Of a stretch of DNA of 64,000 bases, positions 52,516 to 63,652 are shown piece after piece. The notes below the pieces were generated by a model. That model had not been told where the DNA came from. It was given only the letters and a program-made list of their open reading frames with translations, and did not search any database. Source of the DNA: Paenibacillus polygoni (lineage in GTDB: Bacteria > Bacillota > Bacilli > Paenibacillales > Paenibacillaceae); NCBI RefSeq assembly GCF_030263935.1, contig NZ_CP127162.1, positions 3,171,501 through 3,235,500 on the forward strand, given 5' to 3'. The number at the start of each line of letters is the position of its first letter. Within the stretch, counting starts at the first letter, position 1. A program made the position numbers and the translations under genes.

Positions 52516-53310
52516 TTATACAGAAACCGGCGCTTTAATCGTCGGATGATATTTATAATCTACAAATTCAAAATCCTCATATTTATAATCAAAAATAGAC
52601 TCCGGCTTCCGGTTGATTACAAGTTTAGGCAGATCGTATGGTTCGCGGGATAAAAGGGTCTCTACCTGCTCCAAATGGTTCATGTAAATGTGTACATCAC
52701 CACCGGACCAAATAAAGTCACCCGGCTCTAAACCACACTGCTGAGCTACCATATGTGTGAGTAACGCATAGCTTGCAATATTAAAAGGCAGCCCTAGGAA
52801 TGTATCTACAGAGCGCATTGTCAGCATACAGGACAGTTTGCCCCCAGCTACATAAAATTGAAATACAAAGTGACATGGCGGCAGTTTCATATTATCGATC
52901 TCTGCCACATTCCATGCGCTGACCATATGACGCCGTGAATCGGGATTATTTTTAATGGAATCAATAACATTCGAGATTTGATCAATAAATGTACCCTCTG
53001 GTGTTTTCCACGATCTCCACTGCGAACCGTAGACGGGTCCCAAGTCACCGTTCTCATCGGCCCATTCATCCCAAATACGCACACCATTTTCTTTTAAGTA
53101 TTTAATATTTGTCTCACCGCTTAAGAACCATAATAGTTCGTGAACGACGGATTTTAAATGAATTCGTTTTGTTGTAACGAGTGGAAATCCTTTTGATAGG
53201 TCAAATCTCAATTGACGGCCAAACACAGAAATCGTTCCTGTACCTGTACGATCTTCTTTTTTTACACCGTTTTCCAAAATATCTTGAAGCAGTTCTTGAT
53301 AGACTTTCAC
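52516..53310 (-). CDS. thyA: Thymidylate synthase ThyA
   Basis: Methylates dUMP to dTMP using methylene-tetrahydrofolate. The 264-residue length matches the E. coli enzyme, including nucleophile Cys146 in [12 protein letters not shown] (143-154). The folate and dUMP contacts RTGTGT (21-26), [16 protein letters not shown] and the closing [16 protein letters not shown] are in place. The start is GTG at 53310 after AAAGGGG. It is first in a thyA-dfrA unit, the usual pairing in Firmicutes. Confidence 0.97.
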   Translation of the reverse strand: MKVYQELLQDILENGVKKEDRTGTGTISVFGRQLRFDLSKGFPLVTTKRIHLKSVVHELLWFLSGETNIKYLKENGVRIWDEWADENGDLGPVYGSQWRSWKTPEGTFIDQISNVIDSIKNNPDSRRHMVSAWNVAEIDNMKLPPCHFVFQFYVAGGKLSCMLTMRSVDTFLGLPFNIASYALLTHMVAQQCGLEPGDFIWSGGDVHIYMNHLEQVETLLSREPYDLPKLVINRKPESIFDYKYEDFEFVDYKYHPTIKAPVSV

Positions 53311-53464
53311 TTTAAGTCGAACCCCTTTCCTTTATAACCTTGTTCCTTGTTTCTCTAAAACATAATGATTTCTTGATTACTTCTTCATATTATCACAAAT
53401 TTCACATGTGAACGCATAACGGTGTACTTATTTCCCACGTACGAGCATGAGCCCATTATATCAG

Positions 53465-53502
53465 CAAAAAAAAGAGGCAAAGAAGACGAATAACCGCCTC
53501 TT
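53465..53502 (-). terminator. Rho-independent terminator after pdhD
   Basis: Seven-base stem AAGAGGC/GCCTCTT (53472-53478 with 53496-53502) with a T-run on the minus strand, about 53 bases past the pdhD stop. Confidence 0.75.
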
Positions 53503-53554
53503 GCCTCCAAAGCAAACTATGCTGTTTAAATGAATTCCTTAAACTCGTAAGAGA

Positions 53555-54970
53555 TTAGCGAACCATTGTGTGGATTGGGTGACCCAGAACCACTTCGGAT
53601 GCTTCCATCACGATTTCACCAAGTGTTGGATGCGCATGAATAGTCAATGCGATATCTTCAAGGGTAGCACCCATTTCGATAGCAAGACCGATTTCAGCGA
53701 TCAAGTTAGAAGCTTCCAGACCAACGATTTGTCCGCCCAGTACGATTCCTGTGTCTTCTTCAGCAACAAGCTTCACGAAACCTTCAGGATGTCCCAGGGA
53801 AACGGCACGACCGTTACCTGCATAAGAAAATTTACCGGATTTAACTTTATATCCTTTTTCTTTTGCTTCTTTTTCAGTATAACCAACGCTGGAGCATTCA
53901 GGATCTGTAAATACTACCGCTGGCATTACTTTGTAATCCACTACGGAAGGCATTCCAGCAATCGCTTCAGCTGCTACTTTACCTTCGTAAGAAGCTTTAT
54001 GTGCAAGTGCAAGACCTGCTACGATATCACCAATTGCGAAGATGTGTTTGTGGTTTGTGCGGCCTTGGTTATCAACTTTAACAAAACCGCGCTCGTCAGT
54101 TTCAACACCGATCAGGTCAAGACCAAGCTCACCATCTGTGTTAGGACGACGTCCAACCGTTACAAGCAGATATTCTGCAGTAACTTCTTTGCTTTCGCCG
54201 TTAACGCTATATTTAACAGTTACATCTTTATCGGTTTGCTCAGCAGATTCTGCTTTTGCATTGGTTACGATTTCGATGCCTGTTTTCTTCATGTTTTTCG
54301 CAACAAGGTTCGTCATGTCTTTATCAAATCCAGGAAGTACAGTATCCATACCTTCGATGATGGTTACTTTCGTTCCGAATTTGGAGTACATTTGACCAAG
54401 CTCAGCACCAATGTAGCCGCCGCCGATAACGATCATGCTAGCTGGTACTTCTTGCAGGTTCAAAGCTTCTGTAGAAGACAGAATGCGACCGCCAAATGGG
54501 AATGGTTTAAGTTCAATTGGACGGGAACCTGTAGCAATAATTGCATTTTTGAAACGGTAACGCGGAGATTCGTGATCGTTGAATACACGCGCTTCGTTTT
54601 CATTAATGAACATGCACTCACCGTTGAATACTTCCACTTTGTTGCCTTTAAGAAGAGCGCTAACGCCGCCAGTCATCTTTTTAACAACACCGTTTTTGAA
54701 TTCTTGAGTTTTTGCAAAGTCCACTTTTACGTTTTCAGCAGTTACGCCGAATTGATCAGCATGTTTTGCATTTTCAAAAGCATGAGCTGCTGAGATCAAT
54801 GCTTTGGAAGGAATACAACCACGGTTCAAACATACGCCGCCGAGTTCTGATTTATCAACGATCAAAACTTGTTGACCAAGCTGAGCCGCACGAATTGCTG
54901 CTACATAACCACCAGGGCCTGCACCAATGACTAGAGTGTCAATATCGAGAGAAGCGTCGCCTACTACCAT
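53555..54970 (-). CDS. pdhD: Dihydrolipoyl dehydrogenase (E3 of pyruvate dehydrogenase)
   Basis: FAD flavoprotein of 471 residues that reoxidises the lipoyl groups of E2 with NAD. FAD-binding [19 protein letters not shown] (14-32), redox disulfide Cys47/Cys52 in [18 protein letters not shown]-binding [19 protein letters not shown] and the C-terminal catalytic HAHPTLGE are intact. Start: ATG after GGAGGTATAATA, four bases behind the pdhC stop, so the RBS lies inside the pdhC end. It is last of the four pdh genes and is followed by a terminator. Confidence 0.97.
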   Translation of the reverse strand: MVVGDASLDIDTLVIGAGPGGYVAAIRAAQLGQQVLIVDKSELGGVCLNRGCIPSKALISAAHAFENAKHADQFGVTAENVKVDFAKTQEFKNGVVKKMTGGVSALLKGNKVEVFNGECMFINENEARVFNDHESPRYRFKNAIIATGSRPIELKPFPFGGRILSSTEALNLQEVPASMIVIGGGYIGAELGQMYSKFGTKVTIIEGMDTVLPGFDKDMTNLVAKNMKKTGIEIVTNAKAESAEQTDKDVTVKYSVNGESKEVTAEYLLVTVGRRPNTDGELGLDLIGVETDERGFVKVDNQGRTNHKHIFAIGDIVAGLALAHKASYEGKVAAEAIAGMPSVVDYKVMPAVVFTDPECSSVGYTEKEAKEKGYKVKSGKFSYAGNGRAVSLGHPEGFVKLVAEEDTGIVLGGQIVGLEASNLIAEIGLAIEMGATLEDIALTIHAHPTLGEIVMEASEVVLGHPIHTMVR

Positions 54971-54974
54971 ATTA

Positions 54975-56279
54975 TTATACCTCCATTACCAACAGCTCGG
55001 GATTAGCGAGCAGGGATTTAATGTAGTTCATAAAGTTTTGAGCTGTAGCACCATCGATGATACGGTGGTCGAAGCTTAGGGACAGAGCCATTACTGGAGC
55101 TGCAACTACTTCACCATCTTTGATGATTGCTTTTTCACTAATACGTCCCGTTCCAAGTATTGCAACTTCTGGGAAGTTGATGATCGGAGTGAAGAACATA
55201 CCGCCAGCAGAACCGATGTTAGAAATGGAAATTGTGCTGCCTTTCATTTCGTTAGCAGACAATTTACCGTCACGACCACGTGCTGCTAGGTCACGGATGC
55301 TGTCAGCGATCATCCAGATGCTCTTACGATCTGCATCATGAATTACCGGAACAATTAGACCGTTGTCTGTATCCGTAGCGATACCGATGTTGTAGTATTT
55401 TTTGTATACAATTTCATTCGTTTGCTCATCGATCATTGCGTTCATTACAGGGAACTCACGAGTTGCTGCAACGAGTGCTTTTACGATAAATGGCAAGTAA
55501 GTTACTTTTGTACCTTTTTTCTCAGCGATTGGTTTCATGCGAGTACGGAATGCAACAAGTTCAGTTACATCTACTTCGTCCATGATCGTAACGTGAGGTG
55601 CTGTGTACGCAGATTTAACCATTGCATTAGAAATTGCTTTACGGATACCTTTGAATGGTACGCGCTCTTCTTCTGCACGAGTGCTAACGCCAGCGCTTGC
55701 TGCAGGTGCACTTGCTGGTGCAGCTTCTTCTTTCGCAGGAGTTGCTGCAGCTGCTTTACCGCCGCCATTTTTGAATGCTTCAACATCTTCTTTTGTTACT
55801 TTACCGTTGTTGCCAGTTCCCGTAACTTCAGAGATGTCCACGCCTTGCTCACGAGCAAATTTACGAACGCTAGGTGTTGCCAAAACTTCTTTGCTGGAAG
55901 CTGTGGAAACGCCTTGCTCTCCGCCTTCTTTTGCTTCGCTTGGGCTGCTTTGTGCAGGGGAATCCGTAGTATCTGCTCCGCCTTGTGCAGCATTTGCTTC
56001 TTGGGAAGCTTCTTCTTCGTCTTGCTCAGGAATTTCGCCTTCAGCATCAATTACTGCTACAATTGCGCCAACGTTAAAGATGTCGCCATCTTTTGCGAAT
56101 ACTTCTTGAACTGTACCGTTAACAGGACAAGGTACTTCTACGACTGCCTTGTCGTTTTGAACTTCCATGATGATATCGTCGTCAGTAACTTTATCACCTG
56201 GTTTGATATGCATTTTGATGATTTCGCCTTCGTGAAGACCTTCCCCAAGTTCAGGGAATTTATAATTAAATTTTGCCAC
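54975..56279 (-). CDS. pdhC: Dihydrolipoamide acetyltransferase (E2 of pyruvate dehydrogenase)
   Basis: Core subunit of 434 residues. A single N-terminal lipoyl domain carries Lys44 in [12 protein letters not shown], followed by an Ala/Glu/Ser-rich flexible linker (80-130), an E1/E3-binding domain with [20 protein letters not shown] (about 131-150), a second Ala/Pro-rich linker, and the catalytic acyltransferase domain from about 205. That domain ends in [15 protein letters not shown], with the catalytic His and Asp. Start: GTG at 56279 after GGAGGTAA. It sits between pdhB and pdhD, and one lipoyl domain is the usual number in Gram-positive PDH. Confidence 0.96.
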   Translation of the reverse strand: MAKFNYKFPELGEGLHEGEIIKMHIKPGDKVTDDDIIMEVQNDKAVVEVPCPVNGTVQEVFAKDGDIFNVGAIVAVIDAEGEIPEQDEEEASQEANAAQGGADTTDSPAQSSPSEAKEGGEQGVSTASSKEVLATPSVRKFAREQGVDISEVTGTGNNGKVTKEDVEAFKNGGGKAAAATPAKEEAAPASAPAASAGVSTRAEEERVPFKGIRKAISNAMVKSAYTAPHVTIMDEVDVTELVAFRTRMKPIAEKKGTKVTYLPFIVKALVAATREFPVMNAMIDEQTNEIVYKKYYNIGIATDTDNGLIVPVIHDADRKSIWMIADSIRDLAARGRDGKLSANEMKGSTISISNIGSAGGMFFTPIINFPEVAILGTGRISEKAIIKDGEVVAAPVMALSLSFDHRIIDGATAQNFMNYIKSLLANPELLVMEV

Positions 56280-56309
56280 TTGTATTACCTCCCTAGTTTA
56301 AATCCCTAA

Positions 56310-57290
56310 TTAAAATTCGAGTACTTTGTTCACTGCTGCGATGATGCGATTAGGTGTAGGAAGCCAAGCGTCTTCGATTTGCGCAAATGGATATACAGTA
56401 TCTGGACCCGCAACACGAAGAACAGGAGCTTCCAAGTGTAGAATTGCTTTTTCATTGATTTGTGCAATGACTTCAGCAGCTACGCCAGAACTCTTTTGAG
56501 CTTCTTGAACCACGATTGCGCGGTTTGTTTTCTTAACAGATGCCAAGATGGTATCGATATCGATTGGGCTGATTGTACGCAAATCGATAACTTCTACTTT
56601 AATACCTTTTGTTTTTTCTAGTTCTTCTGCAGCTTTCACAGAGGTATGAACCATCATACCGTAGGTAATGATAGTTACATCAGAACCTTCGCGAACCACA
56701 TTCGCTTTACCAAGTTCTACTACATAATCTTCCTCAGGTACTTCCGCACGGAACGCATGATAAAGGTTCAAATGCTCCATAAAGAATACAGGATCGTTAT
56801 CACGGATAGATGCGATCAAAAGACCTTTTGCATCATAAGGGTTAGATGGGACTACTACTTTAATACCCGGAGTTTGCGTAAGCAAACCTTCCAGAGAATC
56901 TGTATGAAGTTCAGCTGCTTTTACACCGCCGCCAAAAGGTGTACGGAACACGATTGGGGAGTTGTAACGACCGCCTGAACGGAAACGCATACGTGCAGCT
57001 TGAACCGCAATTTGGTCAAGTGCCTCAAAGATAAATCCTACAAATTGAATTTCAGCAACAGGACGGAAACCTGTAACACCTAGACCTACTGCAAGACCGC
57101 CGATCGCAGACTCAGCAAGCGGTGTATCGAATACACGTTCTTCGCCAAATTCTTTTTGAAGACCTTCCGTCGCACGGAATACACCGCCGACATTACCCAC
57201 GTCTTCACCAAAAACCAGGACATTTGGGTCGCGTTTGAGCTCTACGCGCATTGCATCGCGAATCGCTTCTTTCATGTTCATTTGTGCCAT
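56310..57290 (-). CDS. pdhB: Pyruvate dehydrogenase E1 component, beta subunit
   Basis: Transketolase-fold beta subunit of 326 residues, which forms the thiamine diphosphate site together with PdhA. Characteristic segments are [20 protein letters not shown] (8-27), [20 protein letters not shown], a [11 protein letters not shown] loop and [19 protein letters not shown]. The C-terminal [20 protein letters not shown] covers the lower domain. Start: ATG after GGAGGAAATG. It lies 152 bases downstream of pdhA, the widest gap in this operon. Confidence 0.96.
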   Translation of the reverse strand: MAQMNMKEAIRDAMRVELKRDPNVLVFGEDVGNVGGVFRATEGLQKEFGEERVFDTPLAESAIGGLAVGLGVTGFRPVAEIQFVGFIFEALDQIAVQAARMRFRSGGRYNSPIVFRTPFGGGVKAAELHTDSLEGLLTQTPGIKVVVPSNPYDAKGLLIASIRDNDPVFFMEHLNLYHAFRAEVPEEDYVVELGKANVVREGSDVTIITYGMMVHTSVKAAEELEKTKGIKVEVIDLRTISPIDIDTILASVKKTNRAIVVQEAQKSSGVAAEVIAQINEKAILHLEAPVLRVAGPDTVYPFAQIEDAWLPTPNRIIAAVNKVLEF

Positions 57291-57442
57291 TGCTTCATTT
57301 CCTCCTTAAACATTTAACAGTTCCTATGACCACCCAGCGACCTTTGCCAGCTTGATATGTACAAGCAGTTACAAGGATCAGGGTTCAGCCACAAATTCTG
57401 TGGCAAACACTTTATTTTAAAAGCCTTTACCGAATTTCGATA

Positions 57443-58555
<1,113 letters not shown>

Positions 58556-58565
58556 TTATAGAATT

Positions 58566-58595
58566 ATTATACACCTGTTTTGGTACATACGTCAA
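58566..58595 (-). promoter_or_regulatory. Sigma-A promoter of pdhABCD
   Basis: On the minus strand TTGACG (58595-58590) and a consensus TATAAT (58571-58566) are separated by 18 bases. The transcription start would be near 58558, about 48 bases before the pdhA start codon. Confidence 0.8.
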
Positions 58596-58766
58596 AGACA
58601 AACGTTGGTTTTTTTAACTTTCGTCTTTTTTTGTTTGTATAACAGGTATTATAAAATGGTATAACAGCTTCATGCTAAAACCATTGCTTGTACAACGTAC
58701 GCACATACTTTAATCTTAGCTTATTGTTTAGATGAATGCAAAAACAGATGAAAAAGGTGACAAATC

Positions 58767-59501
58767 ATGACGGATTCTCGCTATTTAAAAAGAACCATTT
58801 TAAAAGAAGAAATGTTCAGTTCATTTTTGAATGAAACACGTTATCTTCGTATTTATCTCCCGCCTGGTTACAATGAATTATTAAGTTATCCGGTTGTTTA
58901 CTGTCAGGATGGCGAAGAATTTTTCAACTTTGGCCGGATCGCGACAACGGCAAACCGCCTTATTCTCGATGAAGGCATTGAACCTTTTATTATTGTCGGC
59001 GTGGAAGTTAACGTGAAAGTTCGAACGCAGGAATATGCTCCTTTTGGCAGCCTGTTTGATAAGTATACTTCTGCTTTTGCAGAAGAGGTTATTCCGTTCA
59101 TCGAAGCAAAATACCCGGTTCGCCGCTCTAAAGACGAACGTATTCTGGCTGGCGATTCTCTTGGAGGAAGTGTATCACTGCACTTGGCCTTAATGTATCC
59201 AGACCTGTTTAGCAAAGTCATCAGTATGTCGGGTGCTTTTTATGAAGAGTCACAGGAAATCTATGCACAGGCAAACGATTTAACCTGGCTTGAAATTTGG
59301 ATGATTGTCGGACTGCAAGAAAGAGATTTCGAAGCCGATACAGGCGTTTATGATTTTGTAGATCTAAACCGTAAAACTCGTAAACTCTTAGAAGATCGAG
59401 GTGCTGCGGTAACCTACGCTGAAAAAGACGGCAAGCACCAATGGGGATTTTGGCAAAATGAATTGCCGGATGCATTGACCCACTTCCTAAATAAAGGTTG
59501 A
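58767..59501 (+). CDS. Alpha/beta-hydrolase esterase (esterase D / Fes-like)
   Basis: A 244-residue cytoplasmic esterase of the putative-esterase family (related to enterochelin esterase and mycolyltransferase-type hydrolases). The nucleophile elbow GDSLGGS (129-135) places Ser131. The oxyanion-side loop YCQDGEEFFNFGR (45-57), the VGVEVNVKVRTQEYAP region and a terminal catalytic His in KDGKHQWGFW (221-230) are typical. Start: ATG after AAAAGGTGACA. It is divergent from pdhA and monocistronic. The natural ester is unknown. Confidence 0.85.
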   Translation: MTDSRYLKRTILKEEMFSSFLNETRYLRIYLPPGYNELLSYPVVYCQDGEEFFNFGRIATTANRLILDEGIEPFIIVGVEVNVKVRTQEYAPFGSLFDKYTSAFAEEVIPFIEAKYPVRRSKDERILAGDSLGGSVSLHLALMYPDLFSKVISMSGAFYEESQEIYAQANDLTWLEIWMIVGLQERDFEADTGVYDFVDLNRKTRKLLEDRGAAVTYAEKDGKHQWGFWQNELPDALTHFLNKG

Positions 59502-59561
59502 TTACAGGTATAACAACCCATACAAATCTAATGATATCGCTTTCAATAGGCTTGTGATATT

Positions 59562-59588
59562 AGCCGGCTCACAGAGCCGGCTTTTTTT
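59562..59588 (+). terminator. Rho-independent terminator after the esterase gene
   Basis: Perfect eight-base GC-rich stem AGCCGGCT (59562-59569 with 59575-59582) followed by seven T. Confidence 0.93.
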
Positions 59589-59589
59589 G

Positions 59590-60051
59590 CTACTTTTCTT
59601 CTATTATTTGTTTCAACAATACTTCTGTCCCAAGATCAATAAGCCGGTACACTTCATCAAAATTGCCCGTGTAATAAGGGTCCGGTACTTCTCTAACCTG
59701 CTCATCAGGAAGCAGATCCATAAACTTAATAATCTTGGCGTGTTCCGCGCCCCTTAGTTTGCGAAGATTGAGTTCATTTGAATCATCCATGCAAATAATA
59801 TAATCAAATGCAGTAAAGTCTTTTTCTCCTACTTGTCTTGCGGTTATCCCTTCATACTTAATTCCTTTGGAAGTGAGTATGGTACTTGTTCCTTCGTGAG
59901 GAGGTTTGCCGATATGCCAATCCTCTGTACCTGCGGAATCTACTGCTATTTCACCGTCCAGCTGACGAGCCGCGATTTTATGCCGCAATACTGCCTCCGC
60001 CATTGGCGACCTGCATATGTTACCTAAACAGACAAACAATACGTGTATCAT
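59590..60051 (-). CDS. Low-molecular-weight protein tyrosine phosphatase
   Basis: A 153-residue cytoplasmic phosphatase. The signature loop CLGNICRS has nucleophile Cys8 and Arg14, and the acid/base Asp is in the C-terminal VPDPYYTGN loop. The family removes phosphate from tyrosine (sometimes arginine) residues. Start: ATG after AGGAGAGAG, 15 bases behind the TRIC-like gene, with which it is probably cotranscribed. No capsule or kinase gene is nearby. The YwlE-like arginine phosphatase alternative cannot be excluded by eye. Confidence 0.92.
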   Translation of the reverse strand: MIHVLFVCLGNICRSPMAEAVLRHKIAARQLDGEIAVDSAGTEDWHIGKPPHEGTSTILTSKGIKYEGITARQVGEKDFTAFDYIICMDDSNELNLRKLRGAEHAKIIKFMDLLPDEQVREVPDPYYTGNFDEVYRLIDLGTEVLLKQIIEEK

Positions 60052-60066
60052 ATCTCTCTCCTATCC

Positions 60067-60726
60067 TTACAAACTTTTCGTTTGATGGTTGTTAGCACCA
60101 GCCTCTAATATCACTTCTTCACTTGGTCTTAGAGATCTTCTAGGCAACTTCCATTTATAATGCACAGATAGCATTCTCAGCATAACCACCACTGTAAAAA
60201 GAATCAGCTGACTTGTTGTACTGTTCGTCATACCGAGTCCAATAAGAAGTCCTGCCATGATTGCCCACACCGCATAAATCTCATCCCTTAAGACCATCGG
60301 TTTCCGTCCTGCGAGCAAATCTCTAATAATACCACCGCCAATACCAGTGAGAACCCCTGCTACGATAACCGCGCTGATCGGGTGATTCATATTTGTAGCA
60401 TAAAGCGCACCCTGAATAGCAAACGCGGATAACCCAATGGCATCAAAAAACATCTCTGTTTTTTTCCAATGTCCAATCCATGGCATAGGCAGTATAAAGG
60501 CAATCGCAATAGAAATAAGTGCAAGCATAATTAAGGTGCCCTGACTCCAGAGCGTTGTAACAGGAACTCCGATAAGAACGTTCCGGATTACGCCCCCGCC
60601 AAAAGCCGTGACCAATCCGAGTACCATAATGCCTAAGATATCGTAATCTTCTTCCATAGCAACAAAAGCTCCCGACATTGCAAATGCAATCGTTCCTATA
60701 ATACTGAACACTTCAAAAACACTCAT
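60067..60726 (-). CDS. TRIC-like cation channel family membrane protein (YicG/UPF0126)
   Basis: Membrane protein of 219 residues with about seven helices, made of two repeats of a three-helix TRIC unit; each has the glycine-rich loop, FGGGVIRNVLIG in the first and GIGGGIIRDLLAG in the second. Homologous archaeal and bacterial TRIC proteins form trimeric cation channels. The start is uncertain: I list the ATG at 60726, while a GTG two codons upstream is better spaced from GAGGT, and an outer GTG at 60750 is inside the AAGGTGAGG sequence. The phosphatase gene follows. Confidence 0.85.
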   Translation of the reverse strand: MSVFEVFSIIGTIAFAMSGAFVAMEEDYDILGIMVLGLVTAFGGGVIRNVLIGVPVTTLWSQGTLIMLALISIAIAFILPMPWIGHWKKTEMFFDAIGLSAFAIQGALYATNMNHPISAVIVAGVLTGIGGGIIRDLLAGRKPMVLRDEIYAVWAIMAGLLIGLGMTNSTTSQLILFTVVVMLRMLSVHYKWKLPRRSLRPSEEVILEAGANNHQTKSL

Positions 60727-60871
60727 ATCCACTGCGGCTTCTAACCTCACCTTATCGTCATTTTATTAACACACTTTTTACATTGTAGAAGACTTTTGCC
60801 AGATTGTGCAACAAGAAAATGTCCTTTATACTCAAGAATAGTAATGAACTCACATTCAAGAAGGTGTCAGA

Positions 60872-61516
60872 ATGACTACAGGAAGAATAATTATTTTTAC
60901 AGGAGGCTCGCTCGAAGAAAGTGATATCAAAGAAATACAACCGGGAGATACCGTCATTGGTGCTGATTATGGGGCATGGTTCCTTGTTCAGCATGGCATT
61001 TCCCCCGATTTCTCCGCAGGAGACTTTGATTCGGTAACAGAGGAGCAGCTTCGTAAAATACAGCAGAGCAGCAAACAATTTGTTAGTTGTGACCCGATTA
61101 ACAAAAATTTATCGGATACTGAATTGGCTTTGGAATACGCAATACAAATGGAGCCTGCGGAAATTATTATTTTTGGCGCAATCGGGACAAGACTGGACCA
61201 TACACTTGCTAATATTCAGATTTTGTCTAAGGTGTTGAAGCGCGGTATTCCGTGCTCTATCTGGAATCGACATAATCGTATAACCATAACAGATTCGGTA
61301 CATGTCGTTTCGCGAAATGATTTTCCTTATGTATCGCTCATCCCTCTGTCAAATGAGGTTACCGGAATAACACTCGAAGGATTTATGTACCCGCTTCATG
61401 ATGCCGTACTCTCTATTGGTGAATCTCTAGGAATCAGTAATCGATTGCTGCAAGAAACAGGGACAATCACCCTGAAAAAAGGATTACTCTTAGTTATTCA
61501 AAGTAAAGATGAGTAA
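60872..61516 (+). CDS. thiN: Thiamine pyrophosphokinase
   Basis: Makes thiamine diphosphate from thiamine and ATP. The 214-residue product has the family order: DTVIGADYGAWFLVQHGISP near 26-45, the catalytic AGDFDSVTEE (49-58), the nucleotide-binding KNLSDTELALEYA, and GAIGTRLDHTLANIQIL (near 107-123). The C-terminal beta-sandwich with the thiamine-binding region covers 135-214. Start: ATG after AAGGTG. It lies convergent to the thiazole operon and is separated from it by a terminator. In B. subtilis thiN lies with rpe and rsgA instead. Confidence 0.92.
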   Translation: MTTGRIIIFTGGSLEESDIKEIQPGDTVIGADYGAWFLVQHGISPDFSAGDFDSVTEEQLRKIQQSSKQFVSCDPINKNLSDTELALEYAIQMEPAEIIIFGAIGTRLDHTLANIQILSKVLKRGIPCSIWNRHNRITITDSVHVVSRNDFPYVSLIPLSNEVTGITLEGFMYPLHDAVLSIGESLGISNRLLQETGTITLKKGLLLVIQSKDE

Positions 61517-61552
61517 TACAGATAATTCACTCTTCACCTGCAAAAAAAATGA

Positions 61553-61583
61553 AACCATTCACTGGACTGTGAATGGTTTTTTT
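61553..61583. terminator. Bidirectional terminator between thiN and thiF
   Basis: Perfect ten-base stem (61553-61562 with 61569-61578) with a T-run on plus and an A-rich upstream flank that gives a T-run on minus. Confidence 0.92.
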
Positions 61584-61605
61584 AATGAATGCTATTTAAT
61601 AAGAA

Positions 61606-62682
61606 TTAGCCGAAATAACGATGATACAACGTTTTTGCTGCCGCTTTATCTTTTGTACCGTGTACGAGAACCCGCCCGTCTTTAAAAATAACCATCCGCT
61701 GCCCATCCAGCTGAAAAGAAATCAGGAAAGGATTCCTCTCTACCTTACCATGGTTCAGTCTTTGAAGGCGCGTTGCAACCTGCTCCAAATCCCACTCTAA
61801 TTTACGAGCAGGCCGTATTTGTACCGTATCCCGTCCGCACAACACCTCAGACCTGTCGTGATTAACAGCATTTAAATAAGGATACGTGCGATCCGTTCCG
61901 CAAGAAAGACACCCAGGATTTTTAGCTCGATCTACACCAATCGCTGTATATTCATTGCGCCACATATCAAAAGATAACAACTTTTTACGCATTGCATCAT
62001 CATTTCCACTCAGCCACTTAAAGGCTTCCATCGTCTGATTCGCCGTTACCATCTGCACCGTCTGCGGTAAGATCCCAGCAGTATCACATGTATCCCCGCC
62101 AAGCGGAACTTCTCCCAGTAAACAGTTCAGACACGGAGTCTTGCCGGGAATAAAAGTATAGGTAATTCCATAACTGCCAACACAGCCTCCATAAATCCAT
62201 GGAGTATCGTATTTTACAGCCAGGTCGTTAATAATGAGTCTTGTATCAAAATTATCCGTCGCATCCATAACTAAGTCGGCAGCCTCGATCAATTCATCTA
62301 GTTCATCAATCCCTGCATCCATAACATGAATATCAATGGTAATGTCAGAGTTAATAGCCTGCAGCCGTTTCTTCGCGGCCACCGCTTTTGGAAGTCGCTG
62401 CTTCACATCATCTTCATTATACAGCTGCTGTCTTTGCAGATTAGACCACTCTACATAATCGCGGTCCACGATCGTAAGGTGACCTACACCGCCTCTTGCC
62501 AGCGTTTCAGCGATCCCTGTGCCTAGTGCACCCGCACCGATAATAAGCACATGGCTGTCCATTAATTTTTTTTGACCTGCGGCTCCAAATGGAGCAAAAA
62601 GTTCCTGCCTTGAGTATCTTTCCTGATTCAAACCTTCTATATTTTCTTCGTTATTATAAATAGAAGAAACTTCTTTGTTCAA
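61606..62682 (-). CDS. thiF: ThiF/MoeB-family sulfur-carrier adenylyltransferase
   Basis: E1-like enzyme of 358 residues that adenylates the ThiS C-terminus before thiolation. The ATP loop [10 protein letters not shown] is at 48-57, the [16 protein letters not shown] segment near 73-88, zinc ligands CLNC and CLSC, and the crossover-loop Cys in GGDTCDTAG. The final 85 residues after CLSCG form an extra C-terminal domain with a GRVLVHG motif, found in some longer Firmicutes ThiF/MoeB proteins. Start: TTG at 62682 overlapping the thiG stop (TTGA). The operon identifies it as ThiF rather than MoeB, although it might serve MoaD as well. Confidence 0.93.
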   Translation of the reverse strand: MNKEVSSIYNNEENIEGLNQERYSRQELFAPFGAAGQKKLMDSHVLIIGAGALGTGIAETLARGGVGHLTIVDRDYVEWSNLQRQQLYNEDDVKQRLPKAVAAKKRLQAINSDITIDIHVMDAGIDELDELIEAADLVMDATDNFDTRLIINDLAVKYDTPWIYGGCVGSYGITYTFIPGKTPCLNCLLGEVPLGGDTCDTAGILPQTVQMVTANQTMEAFKWLSGNDDAMRKKLLSFDMWRNEYTAIGVDRAKNPGCLSCGTDRTYPYLNAVNHDRSEVLCGRDTVQIRPARKLEWDLEQVATRLQRLNHGKVERNPFLISFQLDGQRMVIFKDGRVLVHGTKDKAAAKTLYHRYFG

Positions 62683-63449
62683 TTCTCAAACATCCCTTCC
62701 AGCGGACTGCTTGCTGCAGCATACCGTTTTACGGGAATCATCCCGGACTCGTAAGCTTTCCTTCCCGCAAAGACTGCATATTTCATCGCTTCTGCCATCA
62801 GGACCGGATTGCCTGCGCCAGATACAGCTGAATTTAGAAGCACTGCATCCGCACCTAGTTCCATGGCATACGCCGCATCGCGAGGTGAACGTATTCCTGC
62901 GTCAATGATAACAGGGACAGCCGCTTGTTCTATAATGAATTCAAGTGCTCTTGGGTTATTAATACCTTGTCCAGAACCTATTGGTGACGCTCCCGGCATA
63001 ATTGCATGGACACCCATCATACCAAGTCTTTTGGCAAGAATGACATCATCCGATATATAGGGAAGGACGATAAATCCTTCCTCAAGCAAGAGTTCACATG
63101 CTTTTAGTGTTTCTAATGGGTCTGGAAGCAGTGTTCGTTCATCCGGAGTGACTTCCACCTTTATCATATCACATAGACCTGAAGCTTTCGCGAGCCTTGC
63201 AATTCGTACAGCTTCCTCAGCGGTTTTTGCACCTGCTGTATTAGGCAATAAGGTATATTTCGTAAGATCAAGCTGATCTAGAAAATAAGCTTCATTTTTC
63301 CTATCCAAATTAAGCCTGCGCACTGCAAACGTAAGAATCTCGGTTTCTGAAACTTCTACTGCCTTCCTTTGTACATCCAGACTTTCAAATTTACCTGTTC
63401 CGAGCAATAGCCGAGATTGAAAATTATATTTACCTATCGTTAACATCAT
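62679..63449 (-). CDS. thiG: Thiazole synthase ThiG
   Basis: TIM-barrel enzyme of 256 residues that forms the thiazole phosphate from deoxyxylulose phosphate, dehydroglycine and ThiS thiocarboxylate. Schiff-base Lys97 is in DMIKVEV, with the family segments RLLLGTGKF (13-21), [19 protein letters not shown] (69-87), [14 protein letters not shown] and [20 protein letters not shown]. Start: ATG overlapping the thiS stop (TAATG). It is followed directly by thiF. Confidence 0.97.
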   Translation of the reverse strand: MMLTIGKYNFQSRLLLGTGKFESLDVQRKAVEVSETEILTFAVRRLNLDRKNEAYFLDQLDLTKYTLLPNTAGAKTAEEAVRIARLAKASGLCDMIKVEVTPDERTLLPDPLETLKACELLLEEGFIVLPYISDDVILAKRLGMMGVHAIMPGASPIGSGQGINNPRALEFIIEQAAVPVIIDAGIRSPRDAAYAMELGADAVLLNSAVSGAGNPVLMAEAMKYAVFAGRKAYESGMIPVKRYAAASSPLEGMFEN

Positions 63450-63652
63450 TATCCCCCTCCTACAAAATGTACAATTTCGATATGATCTCCATCCTTTAAC
63501 AAAGTGTTAGTATGCATATCTTTCGTCAAGATTTGTTCATTACATTCAATGACAACGGTCTTTACCCCAAGGTCTAGTGACTCCAGTAAATCTTTGACAC
63601 TTAATTGATCCTCTTCTATTTGCATGTGTTGTCCATTTACTCTCAGCAGCAA
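63449..63652 (-). CDS. thiS: Sulfur carrier protein ThiS
   Basis: Ubiquitin-like carrier of 67 residues ending in HFVGGG, whose C-terminal Gly-Gly is thiocarboxylated as the sulfur donor for thiazole. Start: TTG at 63652, eight bases behind AGGAGG; it overlaps the end of thiO by ten bases and the start of thiG by one, so translation of the whole set is coupled. Confidence 0.95.
   Translation of the reverse strand: MLLRVNGQHMQIEEDQLSVKDLLESLDLGVKTVVIECNEQILTKDMHTNTLLKDGDHIEIVHFVGGG

Noticed and set aside
53570..54793. A 407-codon plus-strand open frame lying opposite pdhD
   Set aside because: It is antisense to a gene with all catalytic motifs. Its Cys- and Phe-rich product matches nothing I recognise and arises from the biased codon use of pdhD.
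55422..56309. A 295-codon plus-strand frame opposite pdhC
   Set aside because: Same cause: the product is a Cys/Phe/Ser-rich shadow of the Ala/Glu-rich E2 linker region, with no RBS-supported start.
57388..57404. GCCACA/TGTGGC hairpin in the pdhA-pdhB gap
   Set aside because: Only six base pairs and no T-run. It is too weak to call a terminator or processing site, although the 152-base gap is unusual for this operon.
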